A DNA stretch of 19,638 nucleotides, taken from an uncultured Phycisphaerales bacterium. GTDB taxonomy: Bacteria > Planctomycetota > Phycisphaerae > Sedimentisphaerales > Anaerobacaceae. Position 1 is the first letter of the stretch. Each line of letters opens with the position of its first letter. The translations under genes were made by a program, and so were the position numbers. The stretch is taken from contig CALMMH010000949.1 in the NCBI GenBank assembly GCA_937868145.1, positions 1 to 19,638 on the forward strand, given 5' to 3'. The notes under the pieces were generated by a model. The model worked only from the letters and a program-made list of their open reading frames with translations, was not told the origin of the DNA and did no database searches. This document shows positions 7,286 to 15,100 of the stretch, piece by piece.

Positions 7286-7310
7286 ACTTCAAACTTCACA
7301 CTTCAAACTT
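7286..7310. repeat. Intergenic copy of the ACTTCAA heptamer tract
   Basis: The stretch reads ACTTCAA, ACTTCAC, ACTTCAA, ACTT: three and a half units with one substitution. It is the reverse complement of the AGTTTGA units at 4676-4703 in lnt, preceded by a pyrimidine-rich run (CTCTTCTGACTTTCT), which also echoes the lnt tract. Confidence 0.65.
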
Positions 7311-7457
7311 TCCAAGATAACGCCTCACGGCGTCACTACGAACGGGTTGTCGCCTTGCCGCACGGCGGTTGACGCCAAGAAACCCCTTTTCATCTCCCCG
7401 GATTTCTGGTATGAGTATCGCGGTTGTTCGTGGTCTTTGCAGGGGCACAGGTGCGAT

Positions 7458-8747
7458 ATGGCGAATCAGGTTCTGATCAAGAATGGGCGGGTCATCGATC
7501 CGGCGAATCGGCTGGACAGCCAGTGCGACGTCCTGATCCTCGACGGCAAGGTCGCCGAGGTCGGACATCTGGACGGCGGCGTCGAAAAGACGGTCTCGCG
7601 GGTGATCGACGCGACGGGCAAGCTCGTCGTTCCCGGCCTGATCGACCTCCACGTCCATTTCCGCGAGCCCGGCGACGAAGAAGAGGAGACGATCGCCAGC
7701 GGGTCGACCGCGGCGGTGGCGGCGGGCTTCACCTCTGTGGTCTGCATGCCCAACACGAATCCGGCCATCGAGAGCGAGACGGACGTCGAGTACGTCCACC
7801 GCAAGGGCCGCCAGACCCGCAAGACCCACGTCTACGTGATGGGCGCGATCACCAAGAAGAGGGAAGGGGCCGAGCTGGCCGAGATGGGCCTGATGGCCGA
7901 GGCCGGCGCACGCGGCTTCACCGACGACGGCAGCGGCGTCCAGAACGCGGCCGTCATGCTCAGGGCCCTCAAGTACGCCAAGATGTTCGACGTGGTGGTC
8001 TCGCAGCATTGCCAGGACAACAGCTACGCCGGCGGCGGGGTGATGAACGCCGGCTATCAGTCGACGATCCTCGGACTGCCCGGCATGGACGCGATGGCCG
8101 AGGAGGCGATGCTCTGGCGGGACATCCAGTTGGTCCGTAAGACGCAGTGCCGCTACCATGCTCAGCACATTTCCACCGCCGGAGCGGTCGAGCTGATCCG
8201 CCAGGCGAAGAAGGACTCGCTGCCGGTCTCGTGCGAGGTCACGCCGCACCATCTGCTGCTGACCGAGGAGTGCTGCTCGACGTACGATACGAACTATAAG
8301 GTCAGTCCGCCGTTGCGAGGTCAGAAGGACGCCGAGGCCCTCAAGCAGGCGATCGCCGACGGGCTCGTCGACGCGCTGGCCAGCGACCACGCGCCGCACT
8401 TGCAGAGCGAGAAGGAGCTGGAGTTCCTGGCCGCGCCGTTCGGGATTGCGAGCCTGGAATGCGCCCTGGCGCTCTACATCAAGGCGTTGATCGAGCCCAA
8501 GATCCTCGACTGGCCCGGCCTGATCCGGATGATGACCGCCAATCCCGCGAGAATCATCGGGATCGAGAAGGGTTCGCTCGCTCGCGGAAAGCAGGGCGAC
8601 GTGACGATCATCGACCCGGATGCGGAGTGGACGGTCGACGTGAACAAGTTCCTCTCCAAGAGCCGCAACTGCCCGTATCACGGCTGGAAGCTCAAGGGCA
8701 AGGTCGAAAAAACCATCGTCGGCGGCGAAGTGCGGTTCGAACTGTAA
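7458..8747 (+). CDS. pyrC: Dihydroorotase
   Basis: The enzyme cyclises carbamoyl-aspartate to dihydroorotate, the third step of pyrimidine synthesis, in the cytoplasm. From the ATG at 7458 (MANQVLIKNGRVIDP) it has 429 residues, the size of the bacterial class I type; the much longer upstream frame lacks coding character. Metal ligands are in place: H65 and H67 in DLHVHFREPGD, D156/D157 in GFTDDGS (the class I equivalent of the bridging residue), H184, H237 in AQHIST, and catalytic D310 in ASDHAPH. All these residues are present, which argues for active PyrC and against the inactive PyrX paralogue. No pyrB is visible next to it; the upstream gene diverges. The nucleotidyltransferase gene starts 41 bp downstream with its own -10 box. 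The ribosome binding site is weak. Confidence 0.95.
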   Translation: MANQVLIKNGRVIDPANRLDSQCDVLILDGKVAEVGHLDGGVEKTVSRVIDATGKLVVPGLIDLHVHFREPGDEEEETIASGSTAAVAAGFTSVVCMPNTNPAIESETDVEYVHRKGRQTRKTHVYVMGAITKKREGAELAEMGLMAEAGARGFTDDGSGVQNAAVMLRALKYAKMFDVVVSQHCQDNSYAGGGVMNAGYQSTILGLPGMDAMAEEAMLWRDIQLVRKTQCRYHAQHISTAGAVELIRQAKKDSLPVSCEVTPHHLLLTEECCSTYDTNYKVSPPLRGQKDAEALKQAIADGLVDALASDHAPHLQSEKELEFLAAPFGIASLECALALYIKALIEPKILDWPGLIRMMTANPARIIGIEKGSLARGKQGDVTIIDPDAEWTVDVNKFLSKSRNCPYHGWKLKGKVEKTIVGGEVRFEL

Positions 8748-8776
8748 GAACGCTTTTCCGGGCCACAACGCGAGGC

Positions 8777-8782
8777 TATAAT
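8777..8782 (+). promoter_or_regulatory. Perfect -10 box placed for a leaderless nucleotidyltransferase mRNA
   Basis: TATAAT at 8777-8782 lies 30 bp after the pyrC stop and exactly six bases before the ATG at 8789. Transcription from it would start at or next to the start codon. The -35 position (TTTTCC, 8754-8759) is poor. The gene lacks a Shine-Dalgarno sequence. The geometry is the same as for the DNA methyltransferase. Confidence 0.45.
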
Positions 8783-8788
8783 ACGGAT

Positions 8789-9103
8789 ATGGATCGCGAT
8801 ACGCTGCTTACGCAAGTGAAGGAGGCTGTCCTGGGCATTGAGCCGACGGCCGGAGTCATCCTCTATGGATCTCGTGCTCGCGGCGATTCGAATGCGGACT
8901 CCGACTGGGATTTTCTGATCCTGGTGGACGGGCGAGTCAACGATGCTCGGATTGATGCGATTCGGCACCGTCTCTATGAAATCGAATGGGAGTCCGATCA
9001 GGTCCTCTCGTCGATCGTGCGAGACCGTGAACAGTGGAACAGCGGGCCTTTGAACGGCACGCCCTTTCACCGCAATGTCGAACTTGAGGGAATCGTGTTG
9101 TGA
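8789..9103 (+). CDS. Minimal nucleotidyltransferase (MNT) of an MNT/HEPN pair
   Basis: This 104-residue protein has the MNT signature GSRARG (residues 27-32) followed by the metal-binding pair D39 and D41 in SDWDFLILV. Members transfer nucleotides to protein or RNA partners; in characterised MNT/HEPN toxin-antitoxin systems the MNT modifies and silences the HEPN partner. The ATG at 8789 is preferred because the GSx10DxD fold then starts normally and a -10 box lies six bases upstream; a longer frame to 8459 overlaps pyrC. The stop overlaps the next start by 4 bp (GTGA), indicating translational coupling with the HEPN gene. Function in this cell as antitoxin, or as part of another small-molecule system, is inferred. 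Confidence 0.87.
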   Translation: MDRDTLLTQVKEAVLGIEPTAGVILYGSRARGDSNADSDWDFLILVDGRVNDARIDAIRHRLYEIEWESDQVLSSIVRDREQWNSGPLNGTPFHRNVELEGIVL

Positions 9104-9498
9104 CTGGTTTGCCCAGAGATCTCGTCGTATATCGTTTGCAGAGGGCAAGGGAGTCTCTGGAGGACGCCCGCATTCTGGCGGATGCAAAGCGATGGAATCC
9201 CTGTGTGAACAGGCTCTACTACGCCTGTTTCTACGTCGTCTCGGCGCTTCTGGCGCAAGAAGGATTCTCCTCATCAAAGCATTCGGGAGTTCGGAGCCTC
9301 TTCAATCGACATTTCGTGAAGACGAATGTGATTCGTGCGGAGACGGCTCGGATCTTCAACGATCTGTTTGAGCGTCGCCAAGAGGGCGATTACGTGGACT
9401 TCGTTCGGTTTGAGGAGCCGCAGGTCTGCACATGGATGCCGCAGGCGGAGGCTTTCGTAGATCAGATTGCGAGTCTGATCAGAATCTCGCCCGAGTAG
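9100..9498 (+). CDS. HEPN-domain partner of the nucleotidyltransferase
   Basis: The 132-residue helical protein starts at GTG (9100-9102), overlapping the MNT stop. The run NRLYYACFYVVSALLAQEGF at residues 37-56, followed by SKHSGVRSLFNRHF and FERRQEGDYVDF, fits the HEPN family of PF05168 type. Many toxic HEPN proteins cut RNA with an R-x4-6-H motif, but I do not find a clear one near the C-terminal helix, where RRQEGDY stands instead. It may therefore be a non-nuclease HEPN that binds the MNT, or use a different site. The pair is two genes long, typical of mobile toxin-antitoxin-like modules in prokaryotes. A stem-loop spans its stop codon. Confidence 0.83.
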   Translation: MTGLPRDLVVYRLQRARESLEDARILADAKRWNPCVNRLYYACFYVVSALLAQEGFSSSKHSGVRSLFNRHFVKTNVIRAETARIFNDLFERRQEGDYVDFVRFEEPQVCTWMPQAEAFVDQIASLIRISPE

Positions 9499-9510
9499 TT
9501 CCGGGCGAGA
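9485..9510 (+). terminator. Stem-loop over the HEPN stop codon, possible terminator
   Basis: TCTCGCCCG (9485-9493) pairs perfectly with CGGGCGAGA (9502-9510) around an eight-base loop holding the TAG stop. No T-run follows, so intrinsic termination is doubtful; it may instead protect the mRNA 3' end. Confidence 0.35.
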
Positions 9511-9661
9511 ATGGGCGTTCGGGAGAATCAACTTCTGTCGATTTCCAGGATAACAGCCCCCGTGCTGGTGCGTCTTTGGGAATAGCGGCCGTCGGGGACG
9601 CTACACGCGGCGAGGCGGTCGGAGTCGGAAGGGGAAACGATCTGTTTTGAGAGGACGAGAC

Positions 9662-10693
9662 ATGAAGTGTGCGAGAAGCGGGGTGATTGCGGGTTTGGTC
9701 GGTCTGTATGTTCTGAGCATCTCCGGCCTGGGGCGAGCGGGGACGCTGGTGCTTTCGCCGCAGAAGATCGTTGCCGAGCCTGGGAAATGGACGCTCCTGC
9801 CGCCGGAGTCGGCGATGATCGACGCCGATGCGGTCCCCTTGTACAGGAAGGCGATCGAGGCCTTGCCGGACAAGGCGGGCGACGATCAGATCCGCAAGTG
9901 GGTGGACATGCCCATCGACCAGATGCCGCTTGATCGGGTGGAGCAGGAACTGTCGAAATACATGGACAGCCTCAAAGCCGTGGCCAAGGCGACGAAGTGC
10001 CGCCAGTGCAACTGGCCCGAATGGAAGCCCGGCGAGCAGACGCAGAACCTGAACCTGCAGGAATATCGCCGGCTCGCGTATGTCATCCGGTTGTGGGCGA
10101 AGCTGGAGATCGCGTCCGACGGCTATGAGGGGGCGGCTCTCGCTCTGCAGACGGGATTCGGGATGGCCAGGCATCTTGGCCAGGCTCCGACGATCCTCGA
10201 GGGAATGGTCGGGATGGCTGTGGGGACCTTGATGTGCAAAGAGGTCGAGGAATGGGTGCAGGGAGACGGCGTCCCGAATCTCTACCCGGCGCTGGCGAGT
10301 TTGCCGAGGCCGTTCATCGGTATGGAGAAGATGATCCAGAACGAGCGGGAGGCCGCGCTCTCTGAGTGGAAGGACAAGCTGCCCGTCGAACAGATCGAGA
10401 GCGAATTGAAGAAATCGCACGATCAGGCGAGGCTGGTCGTAAAGCGATTCGAGAGTCAGTTGGCGGCTCTGCAGTGCGTCGAGGCGATTCGCTCGTACGC
10501 GGCTTCGCATGGCGGACAATTGCCTGCGACTCTGGCCGAGGTCACCGAGAACCCTGTGCCCAAAGATCCGATCAGCGATGCGATGTTCCGCTACACACGA
10601 ACCGGATCGACGGGAGTGCTCGAATCGGCCACACCTGCCGACGGCAACGAGAAACGCAAAGTCCACTACGAGATCCGCGTCAGAGGCGGGTAA
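9662..10693 (+). CDS. Secreted protein of unknown function, planctomycete-style
   Basis: The protein has 343 residues from the ATG at 9662; an in-frame TTG 15 bases upstream would only spoil the signal peptide. Residues 1-26 look like a Sec signal (MKCARSG, then VIAGLVGLYVLSISGLG, with cleavage likely near GRA). The mature part is mostly helical. It has a conserved-looking Cys pair, C113 and C116, in KCRQCNWPEWKPGEQ, and a C-terminal segment VPKDPISDAMFRYTR, a pattern I associate with large families of secreted planctomycete proteins. No catalytic motif or membrane segment beyond the signal is seen. It stands alone between the HEPN gene and a 704-bp gene-free region. The function is unknown. 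Confidence 0.82.
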   Translation: MKCARSGVIAGLVGLYVLSISGLGRAGTLVLSPQKIVAEPGKWTLLPPESAMIDADAVPLYRKAIEALPDKAGDDQIRKWVDMPIDQMPLDRVEQELSKYMDSLKAVAKATKCRQCNWPEWKPGEQTQNLNLQEYRRLAYVIRLWAKLEIASDGYEGAALALQTGFGMARHLGQAPTILEGMVGMAVGTLMCKEVEEWVQGDGVPNLYPALASLPRPFIGMEKMIQNEREAALSEWKDKLPVEQIESELKKSHDQARLVVKRFESQLAALQCVEAIRSYAASHGGQLPATLAEVTENPVPKDPISDAMFRYTRTGSTGVLESATPADGNEKRKVHYEIRVRGG

Positions 10694-11064
10694 TCGAGTG
10701 CGTGACCGTTCCTGCGCGAGCCCCGTGGATCGGTCCCGTTCGCGGCGTGCGTTTATCGCTTTGGGGGTACCAGCGGAGACGGGGGGCAGGCCTGACACGG
10801 AGCGTGGACCGTCCGTCGGTGACGAGAGGCTCCCTATCGTGGACGTGTGCGAGGGGGACCTCGGAACTCGTTGGGGGCCCCCTGGCGAGGTCTCGGATGT
10901 GCCGAGCTTCATAGGGGCAACCGTCCGATGGTTTCTTCGCGACCCCTCCCCGTCGGTATCCCCGACGCGATAAACGCAACCATCGAGTCTATCGAAACCC
11001 GTCGGCGTCAGTGCAACCACAGGAACGGTTATGCCCCCGGATAGTCTGGCGAGCTATTGTGTAC

Positions 11065-11093
11065 TTGCCGATGTCCGTCCGATGCGGCATAAT
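11065..11093 (+). promoter_or_regulatory. Possible promoter of the NYN nuclease gene with a long leader
   Basis: TTGCCG (11065-11070) and CATAAT (11088-11093) are 17 bases apart. Transcription would begin near 11100, leaving a leader of about 300 bases that includes the hairpin at 11106-11130 and the nested repeat. This is a pattern match only. Confidence 0.4.
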
Positions 11094-11105
11094 CTGGCTC
11101 GATGC

Positions 11106-11130
11106 TCGCGAATCCCTTGGGGGATCGCGA
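11106..11130 (+). other. Stem-loop near the predicted 5' end of the NYN leader
   Basis: TCGCGA-A-TCCC (11106-11116) pairs with GGGATCGCGA (11121-11130) around a four-base loop, with one bulged A. It would lie within the first bases of a transcript started at about 11100, where it could stabilise the RNA. Confidence 0.4.
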
Positions 11131-11206
11131 ACAAAGGGCCGGGTGGGGCGTTATTGTCGGTAGAGCGACCGCGCCGCCGGGGGCCCGAGGATGACTTGAG
11201 GATCTG

Positions 11207-11382
11207 GGTTTCTGGAAAAAGGGCAATTCGACCTATATTCTTCAAGGAAATCTGTTTCACGATTTCCTTGAAGGATCAGGTGTGATGCGCTCTCGTCCGT
11301 GGATTCACGGTTTGAGGGGGAAGAATCGTGAAACCGATTTTTCCCCCTCAAAGTAGGCCGAATTGCCCTTTTTCCAGAAACC
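11207..11382. repeat. Nested inverted-repeat element (outer stem enclosing two hairpins)
   Basis: The outer arms, 11207-11235 and 11354-11382, are 29 bases long and match as reverse complements at 28 positions (core GGAAAAAGGGCAATTCG). Inside are two strong hairpins. The first pairs TTCAAGGAAATC (11241-11252) with GATTTCCTTGAA (11261-11272). The second pairs 18 bases at 11311-11328 with 11335-11352, with a single G-T pair. Together they make a three-way-junction fold. The six-base loop of the second hairpin (TGAAAC) is exactly complementary to GTTTCA in the first loop. The element ends 15 bases before the NYN ATG. It could be a MITE-like repeat, a structured RNA leader, or both. Confidence 0.8.
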
Positions 11383-11397
11383 TGGGAAGGAAAACGC

Positions 11398-11877
11398 ATG
11401 ACGATTATCGATGGAAACAACCTGCTGTGGGCGCTGCATGAGGGGTTCGGCGAACGCGAGATCACGACCGAGGTCGAGTTATGCCGCGTGTTGAGCAAAT
11501 ACTTTACCCAGATCGGCGATACGGGACAGGTGGTCTTCGACGGGGCGGGGCCCTCGGACAAGAGCCAGTTCGACACGATGGACTACCTGGAGGTGTCCTT
11601 CGCAGGTTTCCATCGCGACGCGGACACCGTCGTTGAAGAAAAGATTACGGCCGATACTTCCCCCCGGCGTCTGAGAGTCGTCAGCAGCGATCGTCGGCTT
11701 CGCAAGGCCGCCGGCGAGCGAAAGGCTACCGCCCTCAAATCGGAGGATTTTTGGCAGCAGGTGCAAAGGGAACTGAGCCGAAAGAAGCCAAGGCGAAAAG
11801 AGCCCGAGGAGAAGCGAGAAGGGCTCACGGACGGGGAAACCGACAAATGGTTGGAGGCCTTCGGCCTGGATAAGTAG
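11398..11877 (+). CDS. YacP/Rae1-like NYN-domain endoribonuclease
   Basis: The 159-residue protein begins MTIIDGNNLLWALHE, the first strand of the NYN (PIN-like) nuclease fold with metal ligand D5. Further acidic residues fit the fold: D48 in VVFDGAG, D74/D76 with E80/E81 in HRDADTVVEEKI, and D98 in RVVSSDRRLRKAA. This places it near the YacP family, whose Bacillus member Rae1 is a ribosome-associated mRNA endonuclease. The C-terminal third is a highly charged Lys/Arg/Glu region (about 121-145, KKPRRKEPEEKRE) that could bind RNA. GGAAGG seven bases before the ATG is a good ribosome binding site. It stands alone, with a long structured leader upstream and pyruvate oxidoreductase downstream. 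RNA cleavage is inferred from family. Confidence 0.85.
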   Translation: MTIIDGNNLLWALHEGFGEREITTEVELCRVLSKYFTQIGDTGQVVFDGAGPSDKSQFDTMDYLEVSFAGFHRDADTVVEEKITADTSPRRLRVVSSDRRLRKAAGERKATALKSEDFWQQVQRELSRKKPRRKEPEEKREGLTDGETDKWLEAFGLDK

Positions 11878-11968
11878 GCGTGTTGATCGCCAGTTTTCGC
11901 TGCACCGAGGCAGGGGAGGGAATTGCAGCATGGGGTGGGGTTCCAGCGTTGCTCGTCTCGAATTTCTG

Positions 11969-11997
11969 TTGCCTGCACTGGCCTGCGAGTGTATAAA
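11969..11997 (+). promoter_or_regulatory. Possible promoter for the pyruvate oxidoreductase gene
   Basis: TTGCCT (11969-11974) and TATAAA (11992-11997) are separated by 17 bases, about 148 bases before the ATG at 12145. The start near 12004 would leave a leader of roughly 140 bases in which I see no recognised riboswitch. Confidence 0.38.
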
Positions 11998-12144
11998 GGA
12001 CGTTTCTTCGTACGCCGGGTGCAACGAGCAGGGGACCCGTTCTTGCCCGGAGCTGCACGCAGGAGGTGTCCTGAGGCCGGCGGCAATGGAGTGCTCTCAA
12101 GCTAAGTTATTGTTGTTTCAGCTTTTACGATAGATGGAGACCCT

Positions 12145-15100
12145 ATGAAGCGTAAGATGGTGACGATTGACGGAAACAATGCGGCTGCGCACGTAGCGCA
12201 CGCGACGAACGAGGTGATTGCGATCTATCCGATCACGCCGAGCTCGCCGATGGGCGAAATCTCCGACGCGAAGACCGCCAAAGGCCTGCCGAATATCTGG
12301 GGGACCGTCCCCTCCGTCACCGAGATGCAATCGGAAGCGGGCGCTGCCGGCGCGGTTCACGGCGCACTGGCCGCCGGGGCCTTGACCACGACATTCACGG
12401 CCTCGCAGGGCCTGTTGCTGATGATTCCCAACATGTACAAAATCGCGGGCGAGCTGTTGCCCACGGTTTTCCACATCACCGCGCGTTCGCTGGCCGCCCA
12501 GGGCCTGTCGATCTTCGGCGACCATGCCGACGTGATGGCCTGCCGCGAGACGGGCTTCGGAATGCTCTGCTCTTCCAGCGTACAGGAAGTGATGGACTTC
12601 GCGTTGATCTGCCAGCAGGCGTCGCTGGCCTCCCGGATCCCGTTCCTGCACTTCTTCGACGGGTTCCGGACCAGCCACGAGGAGCAGAAGGTCGAGGAAC
12701 TGACCTACGACGATATGCGGGCGATGATCGACGACTCTCTGGTGGCCCAGGTCAAGGCTCGGGCTTTGACGCCCGACCGGCCCGTGATGGGCGGCACCGC
12801 TCAGAACCCCGACGTCTACTTCCAGGGCCGTGAGACGGTCAACAAGTTCTATCAGGCCGTGCCGAAGATCATGCAGGACTCGATGGACAAGTTCGCCAAG
12901 ATCGTCGGGCGCCAATACCATCTGTTCGACTACGTCGGCGCCCCCGATGCCGAGAAGATCATCATCATCATGGGCAGCGGGGCCGACACCGTTCACGAGA
13001 CCGTCGAATACCTCAACTCGCAGGGCGAGAAGGTCGGCGTCGTGAAGGTCCGCCTGTACCGGCCGTTCAGCATCAAGCACTTCATGGCGGTGCTGCCCAA
13101 GACCGTCAAGAAGATCGCCGTGCTCGACCGGACCAAGGACCCCAGCGCCCTGGGCGAGCCGATGTACCTGGACGTTCGGACCGCGATCGGCGAGGCCATG
13201 GCCGACGGCATCGCCCCGTTCGAGAAGTACCCGGTGGTCGTCGGCGGCCGCTACGGCCTGGGCTCGAAGGAATTCACGCCCGCGATGGTCAAGGCGGTCT
13301 TCGACAGTCTCAACGCCGCCAAGCCCAAGAGAGGCTTCACGGTCGGCATCATCGACGACGTGACGAACACGAGCCTGCCGGTGGATAGCTCGTTCGAGCT
13401 GCCCACGCCGGGCCAGTACGCCGCGATGTTCTACGGCCTCGGTTCCGACGGCACCGTCGGCGCCAACCGCAACTCGATCAAGATCATCGGCGATCAGCTC
13501 CAGGACAACTACGCTCAGGCCTACTTCGTCTACGATTCCAAGAAGGCCGGCGCGATGACGGTTTCCCACCTGCGGTTCGGCAAGCAGCAGATTCGCAAGC
13601 CCTACCTGATCGGCCAGGCGGACTTCATCGCCTGCCACAATCCGAGCTTCCTCGAGAAGTACGACATGCTCTCGGCGGCCCGCAAGGGCGGGACGTTCCT
13701 GTTGACGACCTTCCACAAGGCCGACAAGATCTGGGACACGCTGCCGCAGGAAGTGCAAAAGCAGATCGTCGACAAGAAGCTGAAGTTCTACGTGATCGAC
13801 GCGATCTCGCTGGCCCAGGAGCTTGGGCTCGGCGCCCGCATCAACGTGATCATGCAGACCGCGTTCTTCAAGATCAGCAACATCATCCCGCTCGAAGCGG
13901 CGGTCGAGGCGATCAAGGGCGCCATCAAGGCGTCGTACAGCAAGAAGGGCGAGAAGGTCCTTCAGATGAACTATGCCGCGGTCGACGGCGCGATCAATCA
14001 GATGCACGAAGTGAAGGTGCCGGCCAAGGTCACGAGCCAGATCAAGATGCCGCCGGTCGTGCCGGCCGAGGCCCCGGAATTCGTGCAGTCCGTCACGGCC
14101 GAGCTGATGGCCATGCGGGGTGATTCTTTGCCGGTCAGCAAGATGCCGGTGGATGGACGCTTCCCGGTGGGCACCACGCAGTTCGAGAAGAGAAACATCG
14201 CGGTGAATGTCCCGGTCTGGCAGCCGGAGTTGTGTCTGCAATGCGGCATGTGCTCGTTCGTGTGCCCGCACGCCACGATCCGGATCAAGGCCTACGACGC
14301 CAAGCAGCTTGCCGGCGCTCCCAGCGAGTTCAAGAGCATCGACGCCAAGGGCAAGGAATTCAAGGGACTCAAGTTCACCGTGCAGGTGGCTCCCGAGGAT
14401 TGCACCGGTTGCGGCGCCTGCGTGACGACCTGCCCCGGCGCCGAGCGCGACGCCAACAAGCAGCCCACCGGCCGCAAGGCGATCAACATGGAGCCGCAGG
14501 AGCCCATCCGCGAGCGCGAGCGACGCAACTATCGCTTCTTCCTGTCGCTGCCGAACACCGACCGCAGCCTGTTCAAGGCCAACTCGGTCAAGGGCAGCCA
14601 GTTGATTCAACCGTTGTTCGAATACTCCGGCGCCTGCGCCGGCTGCGGCGAGACGCCGTATGTGAAACTGCTCACGCAGTTGTTCGGCGACCACGCCTAC
14701 ATCGGCAACGCCACCGGTTGCTCGTCCATCTACGGCGGCAACCTGCCGACGACTCCCTACACGACGCGGGAAGACGGCCGCGGCCCGACCTGGTGCAACA
14801 GTTTGTTCGAGGACAACGCCGAGTTCGCGATGGGCATGAGACTGACGGTCGATCAGTTCCGCGCGATGGCGTTGAACCTGCTGGAAAAGGCCGAGAAGTG
14901 TCTCGACAAGAGCCTCGTGGCCGAGATCCGCGTCGCGTCGCTGGCCAATGACCCTGAGCAAAGCGAGATCGAGGCCCAGCGGGCCCGCGTCGCCAAGCTC
15001 AAGGACCAGTGCGGCAAGTGCGATTGCCCCGAGTGCAAGCAGTTGCTCAGCGTGGCCGATTACCTGGTTCGCAAGAGCGTCTGGGCGGTCGGCGGCGATG

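Larger units (their letters stand above)
7080..7457. other. Divergent intergenic region with hairpins and a heptamer repeat
   Basis: This 378-bp gap separates the minus-strand methyltransferase from plus-strand pyrC. It holds the methyltransferase promoter (7086-7113), two hairpins facing each other (7174-7192 and 7232-7260), and an ACTTCAA heptamer tract (7286-7310) related to the one inside lnt. The last 130 bases show no convincing sigma70 promoter for pyrC. An open frame runs through into pyrC but lacks coding character, and I see no gene here. Confidence 0.6.
10694..11397. other. Gene-free region with a structured leader in its second half
   Basis: No open frame in these 704 bases has credible coding character; those that exist are short or antisense. 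The first 370 bases are GC-rich with small dyads, such as GGGGGCCCCC at 10873-10882 and CGTCGG/CCGACG near 10950-10970, and no further recognised feature. The second half holds a possible promoter (11065-11093), a bulged hairpin (11106-11130) and a large nested inverted repeat (11207-11382). Confidence 0.65.

Noticed and set aside
7167..7457. An N-terminal extension of dihydroorotase
   Set aside because: The open frame continues upstream but reads through the hairpins and heptamer repeat, and the family N-terminus starts at MANQVLIKNGR.
7296..8768. A 490-codon open frame antisense to pyrC
   Set aside because: It mirrors the dihydroorotase gene, which has all metal ligands; the antisense product is low in Lys and lacks domain features.
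9479..11020. A 513-codon minus-strand frame covering the secreted-protein gene and part of the gene-free region
   Set aside because: The plus-strand gene has a signal peptide and regular composition. The minus-strand frame is Arg/Leu/Pro/His-rich and starts in non-coding sequence.
11311..11352. The 18-pair hairpin as an intrinsic terminator
   Set aside because: No T-run follows; the bases after the stem are GTAGGCCG. It is better explained as part of the nested element.
11151..11576. Short frames on both strands reading through the nested inverted repeat as possible small proteins
   Set aside because: Both outer arms give the same peptide fragment (SGKRAIRP) simply because they are inverted copies, and no ribosome binding site or domain supports translation.
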